A stretch of 9,002 bases of DNA from Fidelibacterota bacterium (lineage in GTDB: Bacteria > Fidelibacterota > Fidelibacteria > Fidelibacterales > DSDE01). The stretch covers positions 1 through 9,002 of the forward strand of contig DSDE01000197.1 of the NCBI GenBank assembly GCA_011049095.1. The letters run 5' to 3'. Made by a program: the position numbers and the translations under genes. A model generated the notes under the pieces. That model was given only the letters and a program-made list of their open reading frames with translations. It did not search any database and was not told where the DNA came from. This document shows, piece by piece, positions 1-5,991 of the stretch (the stretch's first letter is position 1; every line of letters starts with the position of its first letter).

Positions 1-85
1 CTTCTGGTTTCGCCGAGTCTGAACTACAGCTATAAAAAAATACTAATGTCAGCGTTAATATAAATATGGCAAATCTTTTAAACAT
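1..85 (-). CDS. Partial lipoprotein, N-terminus only (runs off window)
   Basis: Read on the minus strand, an ATG at 85 opens a frame of 28 codons that continues beyond the window edge. It begins MFKRFAIFILTLTLVFFYSC, a short basic N-terminus, a hydrophobic stretch and a lipobox-like FYSC with Cys20, then a polar SSDSAKPE. This is a typical lipoprotein signal for this kind of bacterium, although Phe/Tyr at -3/-2 is not the classic Leu-Ala-Gly-Cys. A GAGGA ribosome site lies 6-7 bases before the ATG. The gene follows the His-rich protein gene on the same strand after 65 bases, so the two may form one transcript divergent from the Zur-like regulator. The function cannot be told from 28 residues; a metal-related envelope role is only a guess from position. 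Confidence 0.6.
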   Translation of the reverse strand, partial: MFKRFAIFILTLTLVFFYSCSSDSAKPE

Positions 86-94
86 ATAATTTTC

Positions 95-160
95 CTCTGT
101 TTTAAAATTATTGATTGCAGGGAATCCGCAATTTCTTCATTACTGATTTTTCAAACAGAG
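95..160. repeat. Inverted repeat around the ribosome site of the partial lipoprotein gene
   Basis: CTCTGTTT at 95-102 is the exact reverse complement of AAACAGAG at 153-160. An inner 5-bp pair (ATTGC 114-118, GCAAT 128-132) is nested inside. In the minus-strand transcript the outer stem would join the end of the His-rich gene (overlapping its stop region) to the GAGG ribosome site of the lipoprotein gene. It could therefore hide that site, or help couple the two genes. It lacks a T-run and so does not look like an intrinsic terminator. This is seen in the sequence only; the role is inferred. Confidence 0.35.
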
Positions 161-474
161 TGAGGCGGCCCTCGTGAGGGTTGATAAGCTTGGACATATT
201 CAGAATAAAAATAATCTTCTGCACATAAATCTATTTCATATTCTGGAAAAGTATTGATATAGGGAATGCTGTCTGGCACGACACCATCCCATGTGATGGC
301 AATGGAGAAAAAATAATAGGGGCAATCTTCGTGAATCTGTCCGTCATGATGATGGTGCAGTGCCAGGCCAAAACTGCTCCAGAGCCAAACAGCAAGAGCC
401 AGAGATGTAACGGTTCTTTGAAGAATGCGGTGAGATTTTTTTTCTGTGTTTTTGCAACACTGTTGCAATTCCAT
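151..474 (-). CDS. Small His-rich membrane-anchored protein, unknown function
   Basis: This 107-residue protein has a basic N-terminus, one hydrophobic segment at about residues 21-39, then LHHHHDGQIHEDCPYYFF (His40-43, His48, Cys51) and an acidic, Tyr-rich tail. The topology suggests a membrane anchor or uncleaved signal with a periplasmic metal-binding face. I do not recognise a named family, although small proteins with an HHHHDG..H.DCP motif are familiar as neighbours of metal-uptake genes. It is divergent from the Zur-like regulator, which supports a zinc-linked role. No ribosome site precedes the ATG at 474; a possible -10 ends 5 bases before it, so the message could be leaderless. A 17-bp palindrome lies inside codons 3-8, which is odd if that ATG is the true start, but no better ATG exists downstream. 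Confidence 0.6.
   Translation of the reverse strand: MELQQCCKNTEKKSHRILQRTVTSLALAVWLWSSFGLALHHHHDGQIHEDCPYYFFSIAITWDGVVPDSIPYINTFPEYEIDLCAEDYFYSEYVQAYQPSRGPPHSV
452..468. promoter_or_regulatory. Perfect 17-bp palindrome, candidate Fur/Zur operator
   Basis: TTGCAACACTGTTGCAA is a perfect 8-1-8 inverted repeat, 48 bases upstream of the Zur-like gene and at the very start of the divergent His-rich gene. The odd-length symmetric form with a single central base is typical of operators for dimeric Fur-family proteins, which often bind their own promoter region. Its right half overlaps a possible -35 (TTGCAA 463-468) of the regulator gene. The binding protein is inferred from position; the motif is not a textbook Zur box of a well-studied species. 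Confidence 0.45.
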
Positions 475-491
475 AGCGAATAATATTAAAT
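463..491 (+). promoter_or_regulatory. Possible promoter of the zur-znu operon
   Basis: TTGCAA (463-468) and TTAAAT (486-491) are separated by 17 bases, each matching the sigma-70 consensus at four of six positions. This would give a leader of roughly 18 bases carrying the GGAAAG ribosome site of the regulator gene. The match is weak and promoters of FCB-group bacteria can differ from the consensus. It is reported because the -35 overlaps the palindrome, as expected for repression. Confidence 0.25.
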
Positions 492-501
492 TTTAGCTAT
501 G
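472..501. promoter_or_regulatory. Imperfect 30-bp dyad in the divergent intergenic region
   Basis: CATAGC (472-477) and GCTATG (496-501) are exact inverted arms around an 18-base AT-rich core; 10 of 15 mirrored positions pair. It covers nearly all of the space between the two divergent genes and both candidate -10 regions. It could be a second operator or simply AT-rich DNA with chance symmetry. Confidence 0.25.
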
Positions 502-508
502 ATGGAAA
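480..508 (-). promoter_or_regulatory. Possible promoter of the His-rich protein gene
   Basis: On the minus strand TTTCCA (503-508) and TATTAT (480-485) are separated by 17 bases. The -10 matches the sigma-70 consensus at five of six bases and the -35 at four. Transcription would begin almost exactly at the ATG at 474, giving a leaderless message, which fits the absence of a ribosome site. This is prediction only. Confidence 0.25.
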
Positions 509-515
509 GAAAAAA

Positions 516-959
516 ATGAGTGACGAAGTAAAAATGGCAAAAAGTGAGCTCTTACATAACTATGGCGTTCGGCGAACGCGTGTAAGATCGGCGGTTTTTG
601 AGCTTTTTGGAAGCAGTGATTTTGCACTTAGTCCGGCTGAGATTATCGCTGAGCTTGGTGGTGAATATGACCGGGTTACGGTTTATCGCACACTGAGTCT
701 TTTTCTGGAAAAAGGACTCATACACACGGCCTATACCGCGCCGGAGGGCAATTTTTATGCGCTGTGTGACTTGCAGCGCTGTGATGTTTCTGTGCATCAC
801 CATGATCATCTCCATTTTCGCTGCCACTCTTGTGGAAAGGTTTATTGTCTGGAATCTGCCACCTTCACACCGCTTCAGCTTCCAGAAGGTTTCAGCGCCG
901 AATCAATGCTACACCTGGCCACAGGTATCTGCAATCAATGTCAAAAAAGTGAGGGATAA
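516..959 (+). CDS. zur: Fur-family metalloregulator, Zur-like
   Basis: This 147-residue protein has full Fur-family length and layout. Residues 10-80 form the winged helix domain, with the recognition-helix signature YDRVTVYRTLSLFLEKGLI at 51-69. Residues 90-142 form the dimer/metal domain: HHHDHLHF (His94-96, His98, His100), Cys103-x2-Cys106, Glu113, His133 and Cys139-x2-Cys142. The two CxxC pairs are the structural zinc site; the His cluster is the sensing site. Such proteins bind DNA as metal-loaded dimers and repress uptake genes. Being the first gene before a zinc-type ABC transporter with a His-rich binding protein argues for zinc sensing, though Fur or Mur specificity cannot be excluded from sequence alone. 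GGAAAG lies 6 bases before the ATG. The next gene begins directly after its TAA stop. Autoregulation through the palindrome at 452-468 is likely. Confidence 0.9.
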   Translation: MSDEVKMAKSELLHNYGVRRTRVRSAVFELFGSSDFALSPAEIIAELGGEYDRVTVYRTLSLFLEKGLIHTAYTAPEGNFYALCDLQRCDVSVHHHDHLHFRCHSCGKVYCLESATFTPLQLPEGFSAESMLHLATGICNQCQKSEG

Positions 960-1935
960 ATGAAACAGAGTATTTGGATTTTAGCGGCGATGCTGCTCTT
1001 AATCAGTGGTTGCGCCAATAAGGAAAAAAATAACGCTGAAAAGAGGCCGCTAATTATGGGCACAACGACAATTGTGGCGGACGTGGTGAAGAATATCGCG
1101 CCGGAAAGGCTCTCCGTGGTGGCAGTTTTGCCAGTGGGCGCCAATCCTCACAATTACGAGCCGACACCGCAGGATATGGCAAAAGTGAACTCGGCTGAAC
1201 TCATTTTTATCAATGGCTTAGAATTGGAAGGATTTCTTGAAGACTTATTGCGAAACAGCGGAGGCAAAGCTATGATTATAGACCTGTCTCAGGGAATTAA
1301 GGGACGTGATTTCTCAGAAAAAAGAGCGCTGATGGCGGCAAAAGGAACTGAGCGGCCAGAACATGATCATAGTGAACACGATCATAATCATGGTACGGCG
1401 GACCCGCATGTATGGTTTGATCCACATAATGTAAAAATCTGGACGGAAAGCATTGCTAAAACGCTAACTGACTATTATCCGGCAGACCGGCAGCTCATTG
1501 AATCCAGACGAGAAATTTATCTTCAGCGTCTTGACAGCCTTGATGTATGGATTTCAAAATGCAATTGCGAATATTCCGCAAGAGCGTCGCCGCTTGGTGA
1601 CTGACCACGTGATCTTTGGCTATTTTGCTGAGCGCTATGGCTTTATTCAGGTCGGCGCTGTCATACCTGGCTATAATACATTGGCAGAACCATCAGCCAT
1701 AGAGCTGGCTAATCTGCAGCGAACTATTGGGGAATATAATATTTCAGCAATATTTGTTGGCAATACCGTCAACCCATTGCTATCCAGGCAGTTGGCTCAG
1801 GATACCGGCACAAGGCTTCTTAGTTTTTTTACCGGCAGCCTGGGAGAAAAGGGCAGCGGGGCAGAAGACTATATATCTTATATGAAAACAAATATTTCTA
1901 TAATTGTTGAGGGTCTTTTAGAGAAGGAGAATTGA
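960..1935 (+). pseudogene. znuA: Zinc-binding ABC lipoprotein (ZnuA-like), frameshifted
   Basis: This is the substrate-binding protein of the zinc/manganese transporter (cluster A-I family), which would pass metal to the permease. The first part (960-1604) starts MKQSIWILAAMLLLISGCAN, with a lipobox at ISGC (Cys18), and has the ligand His64 in GANPHNYEP, a His-rich loop (EHDHSEHDHNH, 135-144) and His150 in DPHVWFDP. After about residue 199 the homology moves to the next frame (NAIANIPQERRRLVTDH), giving the third His (216) and the C-terminal Asp303 region. Reading the gene without one base in TTT (1552-1554) or AAAA (1556-1559) restores a normal 324-residue protein. As it stands, translation stops at 1604 and lacks the C-terminal lobe. 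All ligands are otherwise kept, so this is either a sequencing error or a very recent mutation. GAGGG (951-955) precedes the ATG, and the gene abuts the regulator. The His loop favours zinc over manganese. Confidence 0.85.
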
Positions 1936-2753
1936 TGAGTCTTTTCAGCAGAAAACATGAGCCTCATGGAGGTGATCAACCTATTTTGCGGCTTCGAAAT
2001 GTGGCAGTTCGCTATGAAAGTGGTCTGGCACTGGATGATGTGAATTTCGCCATCGAGCCGGGTGAACAGGTGGCTGTCATCGGTCCCAATGGCGCCGGAA
2101 AAAGTACGCTTTTTAAAGTGATTTCCGGGATTCTAAAACCCAGCAGCGGTTCAGTGGAGATTTTTGGCAGTCATCCGGAAGGGCATATTTGTATTGGTTA
2201 TGTGCCGCAGCGTAGTCAGGTGGATTGGCGTTTCCCGGTGAATGTGGCCGAGGTGGTGATGATGGGCAGAGTGGGTAAAATTGGATTTTTCAGGCGGCCC
2301 AAAAAGCGCGATTGGGAGCGGGTCTATGATGCTTTAGAAACCGTCTCTCTGGCGGATATGTCTGAAAGGCAAATCAACCAGCTCAGCGGCGGGCAGCAGC
2401 AGCGGGTTTTTATTGCCCAGAGTCTGGCGCAGGAGGCAGAATTGATGCTGATGGACGAGCCCTTCACCGGTCTGGATGTCAATTCTCAAGAGGATATTTT
2501 TCAAGTTATTGAGAAGCTAAGGGAGCGAAAGGTGACCCTTTTGGTGAGTATTCACGATCTGAAGTTGGCGGCGAAACGCTTTCCAAAGCTGATGCTAATC
2601 AATCGCACAGTGCGCGCTTTTGGCAAAGCAGCAGAAGTATGCCAGAGTCAGACCCTTTTAGAAGCTTATGGCGGCCAGCTTCACATTGTCAGTGACGACA
2701 GCTCGCTCTTTGCTTTTGACCAGGGCGGCCATACGGAAAAGGAGCTGCTATGA
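1935..2753 (+). CDS. znuC: Zinc/manganese ABC transporter ATPase
   Basis: This 272-residue ATPase powers the metal importer at the inner face of the membrane. The order of motifs is complete: Walker A GPNGAGKST (50-58, Lys56), Q-loop VPQ (Gln92), signature LSGGQ (150-154), Walker B LMLMDEP (170-176, Glu175), D-loop GLD (179-181) and switch His207 in SIHDL. The segment VDWRFPVNVAEVVMMGR (96-112) is typical of the metal-cation subgroup of ABC ATPases. I chose the ATG at 1935, which overlaps the binding-protein stop as TGATG and has AAGGAG (1924-1929) five bases upstream; the TTG at 1932 would sit too close to that site. The next gene overlaps its stop by ATGA, so the subunits are translationally coupled. 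An extension of about 30 residues at the C-terminus follows the ATPase core. Confidence 0.92.
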   Translation: MSLFSRKHEPHGGDQPILRLRNVAVRYESGLALDDVNFAIEPGEQVAVIGPNGAGKSTLFKVISGILKPSSGSVEIFGSHPEGHICIGYVPQRSQVDWRFPVNVAEVVMMGRVGKIGFFRRPKKRDWERVYDALETVSLADMSERQINQLSGGQQQRVFIAQSLAQEAELMLMDEPFTGLDVNSQEDIFQVIEKLRERKVTLLVSIHDLKLAAKRFPKLMLINRTVRAFGKAAEVCQSQTLLEAYGGQLHIVSDDSSLFAFDQGGHTEKELL

Positions 2754-3586
2754 GCGAATTTTTTCTCGAACCGTTCCAATATGCCTTTATGCAGCGTGGC
2801 TTAATCGCGGCGGTGATGGTGGGTATTGTCTGCGCCACGGTGGGTGTCTATGTGGTGCTAAGAGGCATGGCATTTTTTGGAAATGCGCTGGCCCATACGA
2901 TATTGCCTGGTGTGGCTGCCGGCTATCTAGTGAGCGGAACCTCTGGCACGGCGCTGTTTTGGTGGGCTCTGGTGACGGCTATTCTCAGCAGTTTCGGCAT
3001 CAGCGCTATGACCCAGAGCGGCCGAATGCGGGAAGATACGGCCATCGGTATTATTTTCGCAGGAATGTTTGCCTTAGGAATTGCATTGATATCATCAGTG
3101 CGCAGCTACAGCACAGATTTGACACATTTTCTCTTTGGAAATGTGCTGGGTGTTTCTGCCGGCGATTTGTGGTTGACGGCTATATTCGGGCTGGTGATTC
3201 TCTTGGTGATTTTTTTATTTTATAAAGAGTTTATGGTTCTGAGTTTTGATCCGGTGCTGGCAAAAACCCTACGGCTGCCGACCCGTTTCCTTAATCATTT
3301 ACTGCTGGTGCTTATTGCTCTGGCTATTGTGGTGAGCCTGCAAACAGTGGGAGTGGCGCTGATGGTGGCAATGCTGGTGACGCCGGCGGCTACAGCGCAG
3401 CTTGTGACACAGCGCCTGTGGAAGATGATGCTCATCAGTGCCGCCATTGCTGTTTTGTCAGGTGTGCTGGGGCTTTTTATCAGTTTCTATGTCAGTATTG
3501 CCTCAGGTGCGGCTATTGTGCTCATCGCAACCCTTATTTTTATTCTTACATTAGGATTTCAGCGGCTGCGGGAGAGTTTTTCTTGA
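2750..3586 (+). CDS. znuB: Zinc/manganese ABC transporter permease (ABC-3 family)
   Basis: This 278-residue polytopic membrane protein is the transmembrane channel of the metal importer. It has eight or nine hydrophobic segments and hallmark ABC-3 stretches: GMAFFGNALAHTILPGVAAG (residues 39-58), REDTAIGIIFAGMFALGI, and the C-terminal SLQTVGVALMVAMLVTPAA before the last helices. The length is normal for ZnuB/MntB proteins. AAAAGGAG lies five bases before the ATG, inside the end of the ATPase gene, and the start overlaps the ATPase stop by four bases. The stop overlaps the TTG start of yidD. Metal specificity cannot be read from the permease; zinc is inferred from the operon. Confidence 0.93.
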   Translation: MSEFFLEPFQYAFMQRGLIAAVMVGIVCATVGVYVVLRGMAFFGNALAHTILPGVAAGYLVSGTSGTALFWWALVTAILSSFGISAMTQSGRMREDTAIGIIFAGMFALGIALISSVRSYSTDLTHFLFGNVLGVSAGDLWLTAIFGLVILLVIFLFYKEFMVLSFDPVLAKTLRLPTRFLNHLLLVLIALAIVVSLQTVGVALMVAMLVTPAATAQLVTQRLWKMMLISAAIAVLSGVLGLFISFYVSIASGAAIVLIATLIFILTLGFQRLRESFS

Positions 3587-3879
3587 GCGATTTTTGGCGA
3601 CAGGCGGCTGTTTTTCCGTTGGTTTTATTGATTCGGGCTTATCAGCTTTTGATTTCGCCCCTTTTCCCAGGAAGCTGCCGCTTTCGTCCCACCTGCTCTG
3701 TCTATGCAATTGACGCTTTAAGAATGCATGGTTTTTTCCATGGCGGCTGGCTGGCGCTGACACGCATTGGTCGCTGTCATCCCTGGGGTGAACATGGTTG
3801 GGACCCTGCGCCAAAGATTATAGTCCGCAAATGGCGAAAGGGCAGAGGACCATATTCCAAAAGGCTGAAACACGACTAA
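3583..3879 (+). CDS. yidD: Membrane protein insertion efficiency factor YidD
   Basis: This 98-residue protein helps insert membrane proteins in cooperation with YidC/Sec. It shows the YidD signature throughout: an amphipathic N-terminus, YQLLISPLFPGSCRFRPTCS (residues 20-39; Cys32, Cys38), YAIDALRMHG, and RIGRCHPWGEHGWDPAP (61-77; Cys65, His66). A basic tail follows. I placed the start at the TTG at 3583: the family begins here, GGAGA (3571-3575) lies seven bases upstream, and TTG overlaps the permease stop as TTGA. The frame is open further upstream, but only as a shadow of the permease gene. YidD normally sits between rnpA and yidC, so its position as the last gene of a metal-uptake operon is unusual. 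It may be expressed under zinc control. Confidence 0.9.
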   Translation: MSDFWRQAAVFPLVLLIRAYQLLISPLFPGSCRFRPTCSVYAIDALRMHGFFHGGWLALTRIGRCHPWGEHGWDPAPKIIVRKWRKGRGPYSKRLKHD

Positions 3880-4332
3880 AAAAGCGTCATACTCTAGTAC
3901 GCAAAACATCGAATAATGAAATAAGCTTGAAGTATCGAAGCTGAGATTCGAATTTTCAAGTAAAATTCAGCGTCTATGAAAATATGTTTCAATCATAAGC
4001 AAATTGCGCCATTTCTAAGATTTCTTTTAGCCAATTTAAGTTTTTGAAGGAGCAGGTTGATATGAATTGTCCTTGATATGAAGCCAGCTAAAAGTGCTTA
4101 ATAGACAAAGAGAACTTCACAATTATGCCGCCAGAGTTTAAGCACGATAGCATTCAATGACAATATAACCAATAATCTATAAGGGAATATACTTTGATTA
4201 GCAACTCTCTGTGGGGAATTTAGTGAGTTTGTGGCCTGCTCAAAGTGTTAGGAAATAAAAATTTAAAGCCATATTATTCTTTAGGGAAATTGAATCGCTA
4301 AACCAGAAACTAAAAAAAGAAAGGAATTTGGA
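3880..4332. other. 453-bp intergenic region without a recognisable gene
   Basis: The region between yidD and the secreted repeat protein is AT-rich and has stops in all frames; the only reading frames are a few codons long. One, ATG at 4071 after GAAGGAG, ends after four codons. I see no tRNA, no clear T-run terminator and no insertion-sequence end. One imperfect hairpin (3926-3960) is listed separately. The 3' end must hold the promoter of the next gene, but no convincing -35/-10 pair stands out. It could contain a decayed gene or a small RNA, which I cannot show. Confidence 0.5.
3926..3960. repeat. Imperfect hairpin downstream of the znu-yidD operon
   Basis: CTTGAA (3926-3931) pairs with TTCAAG (3955-3960), and TCGAA (3935-3939) with TTCGA (3947-3951), leaving a 3-nt internal loop and a 7-base apical loop. 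It lies 47 bases after the yidD stop and is not followed by a T-run on the plus strand. It may end or protect the operon transcript, or be a relic. Only the symmetry is seen. Confidence 0.35.
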
Positions 4333-4527
4333 ATGAAGAAACTGTTGTTATTACTGGTGACTATGCTGATGTCGCTTGCTGTTTATGGTGGAACTTTTGA
4401 GGCTGGTTTTGATTATGAATTGCTGGCAAAAAAACTTTTTAATCAAGAAAAAATAAGTCTGGAGCAGGCTAAGCAATTTTCTCAAAGGGTGCTTGAAAAA
4501 GAGGATGGATTACCGCTGGTGGAGGAG

Positions 4528-5370
4528 TGGCTGATGAGTGATGGCGCCAATTGGCATGTGATGTTTCGCTATTACAATACATATAATGAGCAGTCTCTTC
4601 TCATCAGCAAAGAGTATCGAGAAGCTGACTCCACCGGCTGGAAAAAAAGGCGATTGGCTCAGTACAGCTACAATGAGTCGGCCCAGATTGTCTATTGAGT
4701 AAATCAGGTATGGACAGACAGCCATTGGATTAATGAGGCACAATATCTCTATTCGTATAATGAGGATGGACTGCAAACAGAGCACCTGATTCAGGTTTGG
4801 GAATATGAAAACTGGATGAATTATGAAAGGGAGCGATCGATTTATGACGGTGAGCTGTTGACTGAAGAAATCAACGAGGTATGGAAAGACGAAGCGTGGG
4901 CATCGGTAGAAAAGACAATTTATAACTATAATCATGATTCACTGGTGATTATGGAGCAATATTATCTCTATGATAGTGGAGAATTTGTTAATTATGAGCA
5001 AATTAGTATCACTTATAATGAATACGCATTGCCGGCAGAGCTTTTAGGAGAAGTTTGGGCCGATAGCCTTTGGATTAACGGATTTCTGGAGACTATGACT
5101 TATGATGGGCAGCAGAATCTCATAGAGGTGCTTGAAGCTGGGTGGCAGGACAGTTTATGGCTGAATATGATGAAACGTGATTTTGCTTATAATGATTTAG
5201 GAAAGCTTTATTTGGAGACACTGCAAATGTGGCAGGATAGCATTTGGGTGAATTATATGCAGGCTGAGACAAATTATAATGAAGCAGGTGACAGAGAGAT
5301 TGAGGTGATACGGGTATGGATGATGGATGATTGGTACGATATGTTAAAATTCGTCTTGTATTATGATGAA
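4528..5370 (+). repeat. Ten coding repeats of about 29 residues
   Basis: The repeat unit reads roughly VW.DS.W.N......YNE.G...E.L.. and spans about 87 bases. The first aromatic recurs at 127, 156, 184, 213, 242, 271, 300 and 329 and the second at 5 residues later, with one unit a residue shorter. Units are diverged at DNA level, so the array is old rather than a recent tandem expansion. The alternation of aromatic and polar residues suggests stacked beta hairpins, similar in spirit to YD/RHS or MORN repeats, though I recognise neither family. Confidence 0.7.
4696..4698 (+). other. In-frame TGA inside the repeat array
   Basis: TGA replaces codon 122, at a unit position occupied in the other repeats by Glu, His, Leu or Val. 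Reading continues in the same frame on both sides without frameshift. Neighbouring genes end in TGA, so it is an ordinary stop in this genome. A single substitution (for example from TTA, CGA or TGG) or a base-calling error explains it. Confidence 0.75.
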
Positions 5371-5664
5371 ATGCCTTCATCGCTTGTCGCTCAAACAGAG
5401 ACTTTCAATTTGCTGAGCTGCTATCCAAATCCATTTAATTCTCAGACGACGGTATCTTTTCATCTTGTGGAAAGTGGACAGGTTTCTTTAAAAGCCTACG
5501 ATGTGGCGGGGAGAGTGGTGACTGTTTTGGCGAATAATTTTCTAAATGCCGGCTACTACAGCATTCCTTTTGGAAATTCACAGATGCCCAGTGGCGTCTA
5601 TTTTCTCCGCATGGAAAGCAACGGGAAAAGTGAGGTACAGAAAGCGCTGCTCTTGAAATAGATA

Positions 5665-5991
5665 TTATTTTTCGGATAGAAAGCGCTGATATGCATCTTT
5701 AGCACTTAGGTTTGCATAGCCGGTGAGGATGCGGACGCCGGCTTTCTCCAGTACCATGGCTGCATTGCCGCCGGGACCGTTGCCAGTGATTAGAAGCTGT
5801 ACATCAAGTTCAGTGATTTTTTGGGCGGTTTGCGGGCCGGCACCATGTTGCTTCTGGTTTATTTCACGATTATCAATGCTCTGGAGTGTTTTTGTTTCAT
5901 CGTCATAAAGCAGCAGGTATTCTGTGCGGCCAAATCTTGGGTCAATTTCGGCATCCCAATCGGTGCCTTTTGTGGTGAATGCAATTTTCAT
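5665..5991 (-). CDS. NifX/ORP-like dinitrogenase Fe-Mo-cofactor family protein (second copy)
   Basis: This 108-residue protein covers the whole NifB/NifX/NafY cofactor-carrier fold (Nitro_FeMo-Co family). It has MKIAFTTKG at the N-terminus, DPRFGRTEYLLLYD (17-30), HGAGPQTAQKI (49-59) and LLITGNGPGGNAAMVLEKAGVRI (66-88). Family members bind metal-sulfur clusters such as NifB-co, or the Mo-Cu cluster of the orange protein ORP. This copy has RFGR where its paralogue upstream has HFGHC, so the likely ligands differ. It is the last gene of the cluster; its ATG overlaps the ATPase stop by ATGA, and GGGAGA lies six bases upstream. There are no nif structural genes here, so nitrogen fixation is not implied. 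Its stop lies 3 bases from the convergent T9SS gene. Confidence 0.88.
   Translation of the reverse strand: MKIAFTTKGTDWDAEIDPRFGRTEYLLLYDDETKTLQSIDNREINQKQHGAGPQTAQKITELDVQLLITGNGPGGNAAMVLEKAGVRILTGYANLSAKDAYQRFLSEK

Larger units (their letters stand above)
4333..5661 (+). pseudogene. T9SS-secreted WxDSxW-repeat protein interrupted by in-frame TGA
   Basis: A gene of 442 codons reads through one TGA at codon 122 (4696-4698). It starts with a signal peptide (MKKLLLLLVTMLMSLAVYGG), follows AAGGAA six bases upstream, and has a short helical region to about residue 60. Ten repeats of about 29 residues come next, with cores such as VWQDSLWLN..YNE.G; the second aromatic falls at 74, 103, 132, 161, 189, 218, 247, 276, 305 and 334. 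Residues 359-442 are a Por/T9SS type A sorting domain (CYPNPFN at the start, YDVAGRVV, AGYYSIPF, PSGVYFLRM, final LLLK). The repeat register continues exactly through the stop, so the two halves are one gene. As read, only a 121-residue product without sorting signal would be made; an internal ATG at 4816 lacks a signal peptide. The role is unknown: a secreted or surface protein. It ends 3 bases from a convergent gene. Confidence 0.85.

Noticed and set aside
1498..1935. Separate gene starting at the ATG at 1498
   Set aside because: Its first 20 codons are out-of-frame sequence; homology to ZnuA begins only where the upstream frame loses it, so it is the other half of a frameshifted gene.
2668..3225. 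Plus-strand open frame of 185 codons across the ATPase-permease junction
   Set aside because: It overlaps two strongly supported genes in another frame and its translation is Cys/Arg-rich without a family match.
4696..4698. Selenocysteine or genome-wide TGA reassignment
   Set aside because: No hairpin resembling a bacterial SECIS is apparent after the codon, repeat alignment does not call for Cys, and several neighbouring genes end properly at TGA.
4510..4935. Minus-strand open frame of 141 codons opposite the repeat protein
   Set aside because: It has no ribosome site or recognisable family, and lies antisense to clear repeats whose register proves the plus strand is the coding one.
4816..5661. 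Separate gene starting at the internal ATG at 4816
   Set aside because: It lacks a signal peptide required for a T9SS substrate and begins in mid-repeat, so it is the second half of the gene starting at 4333.
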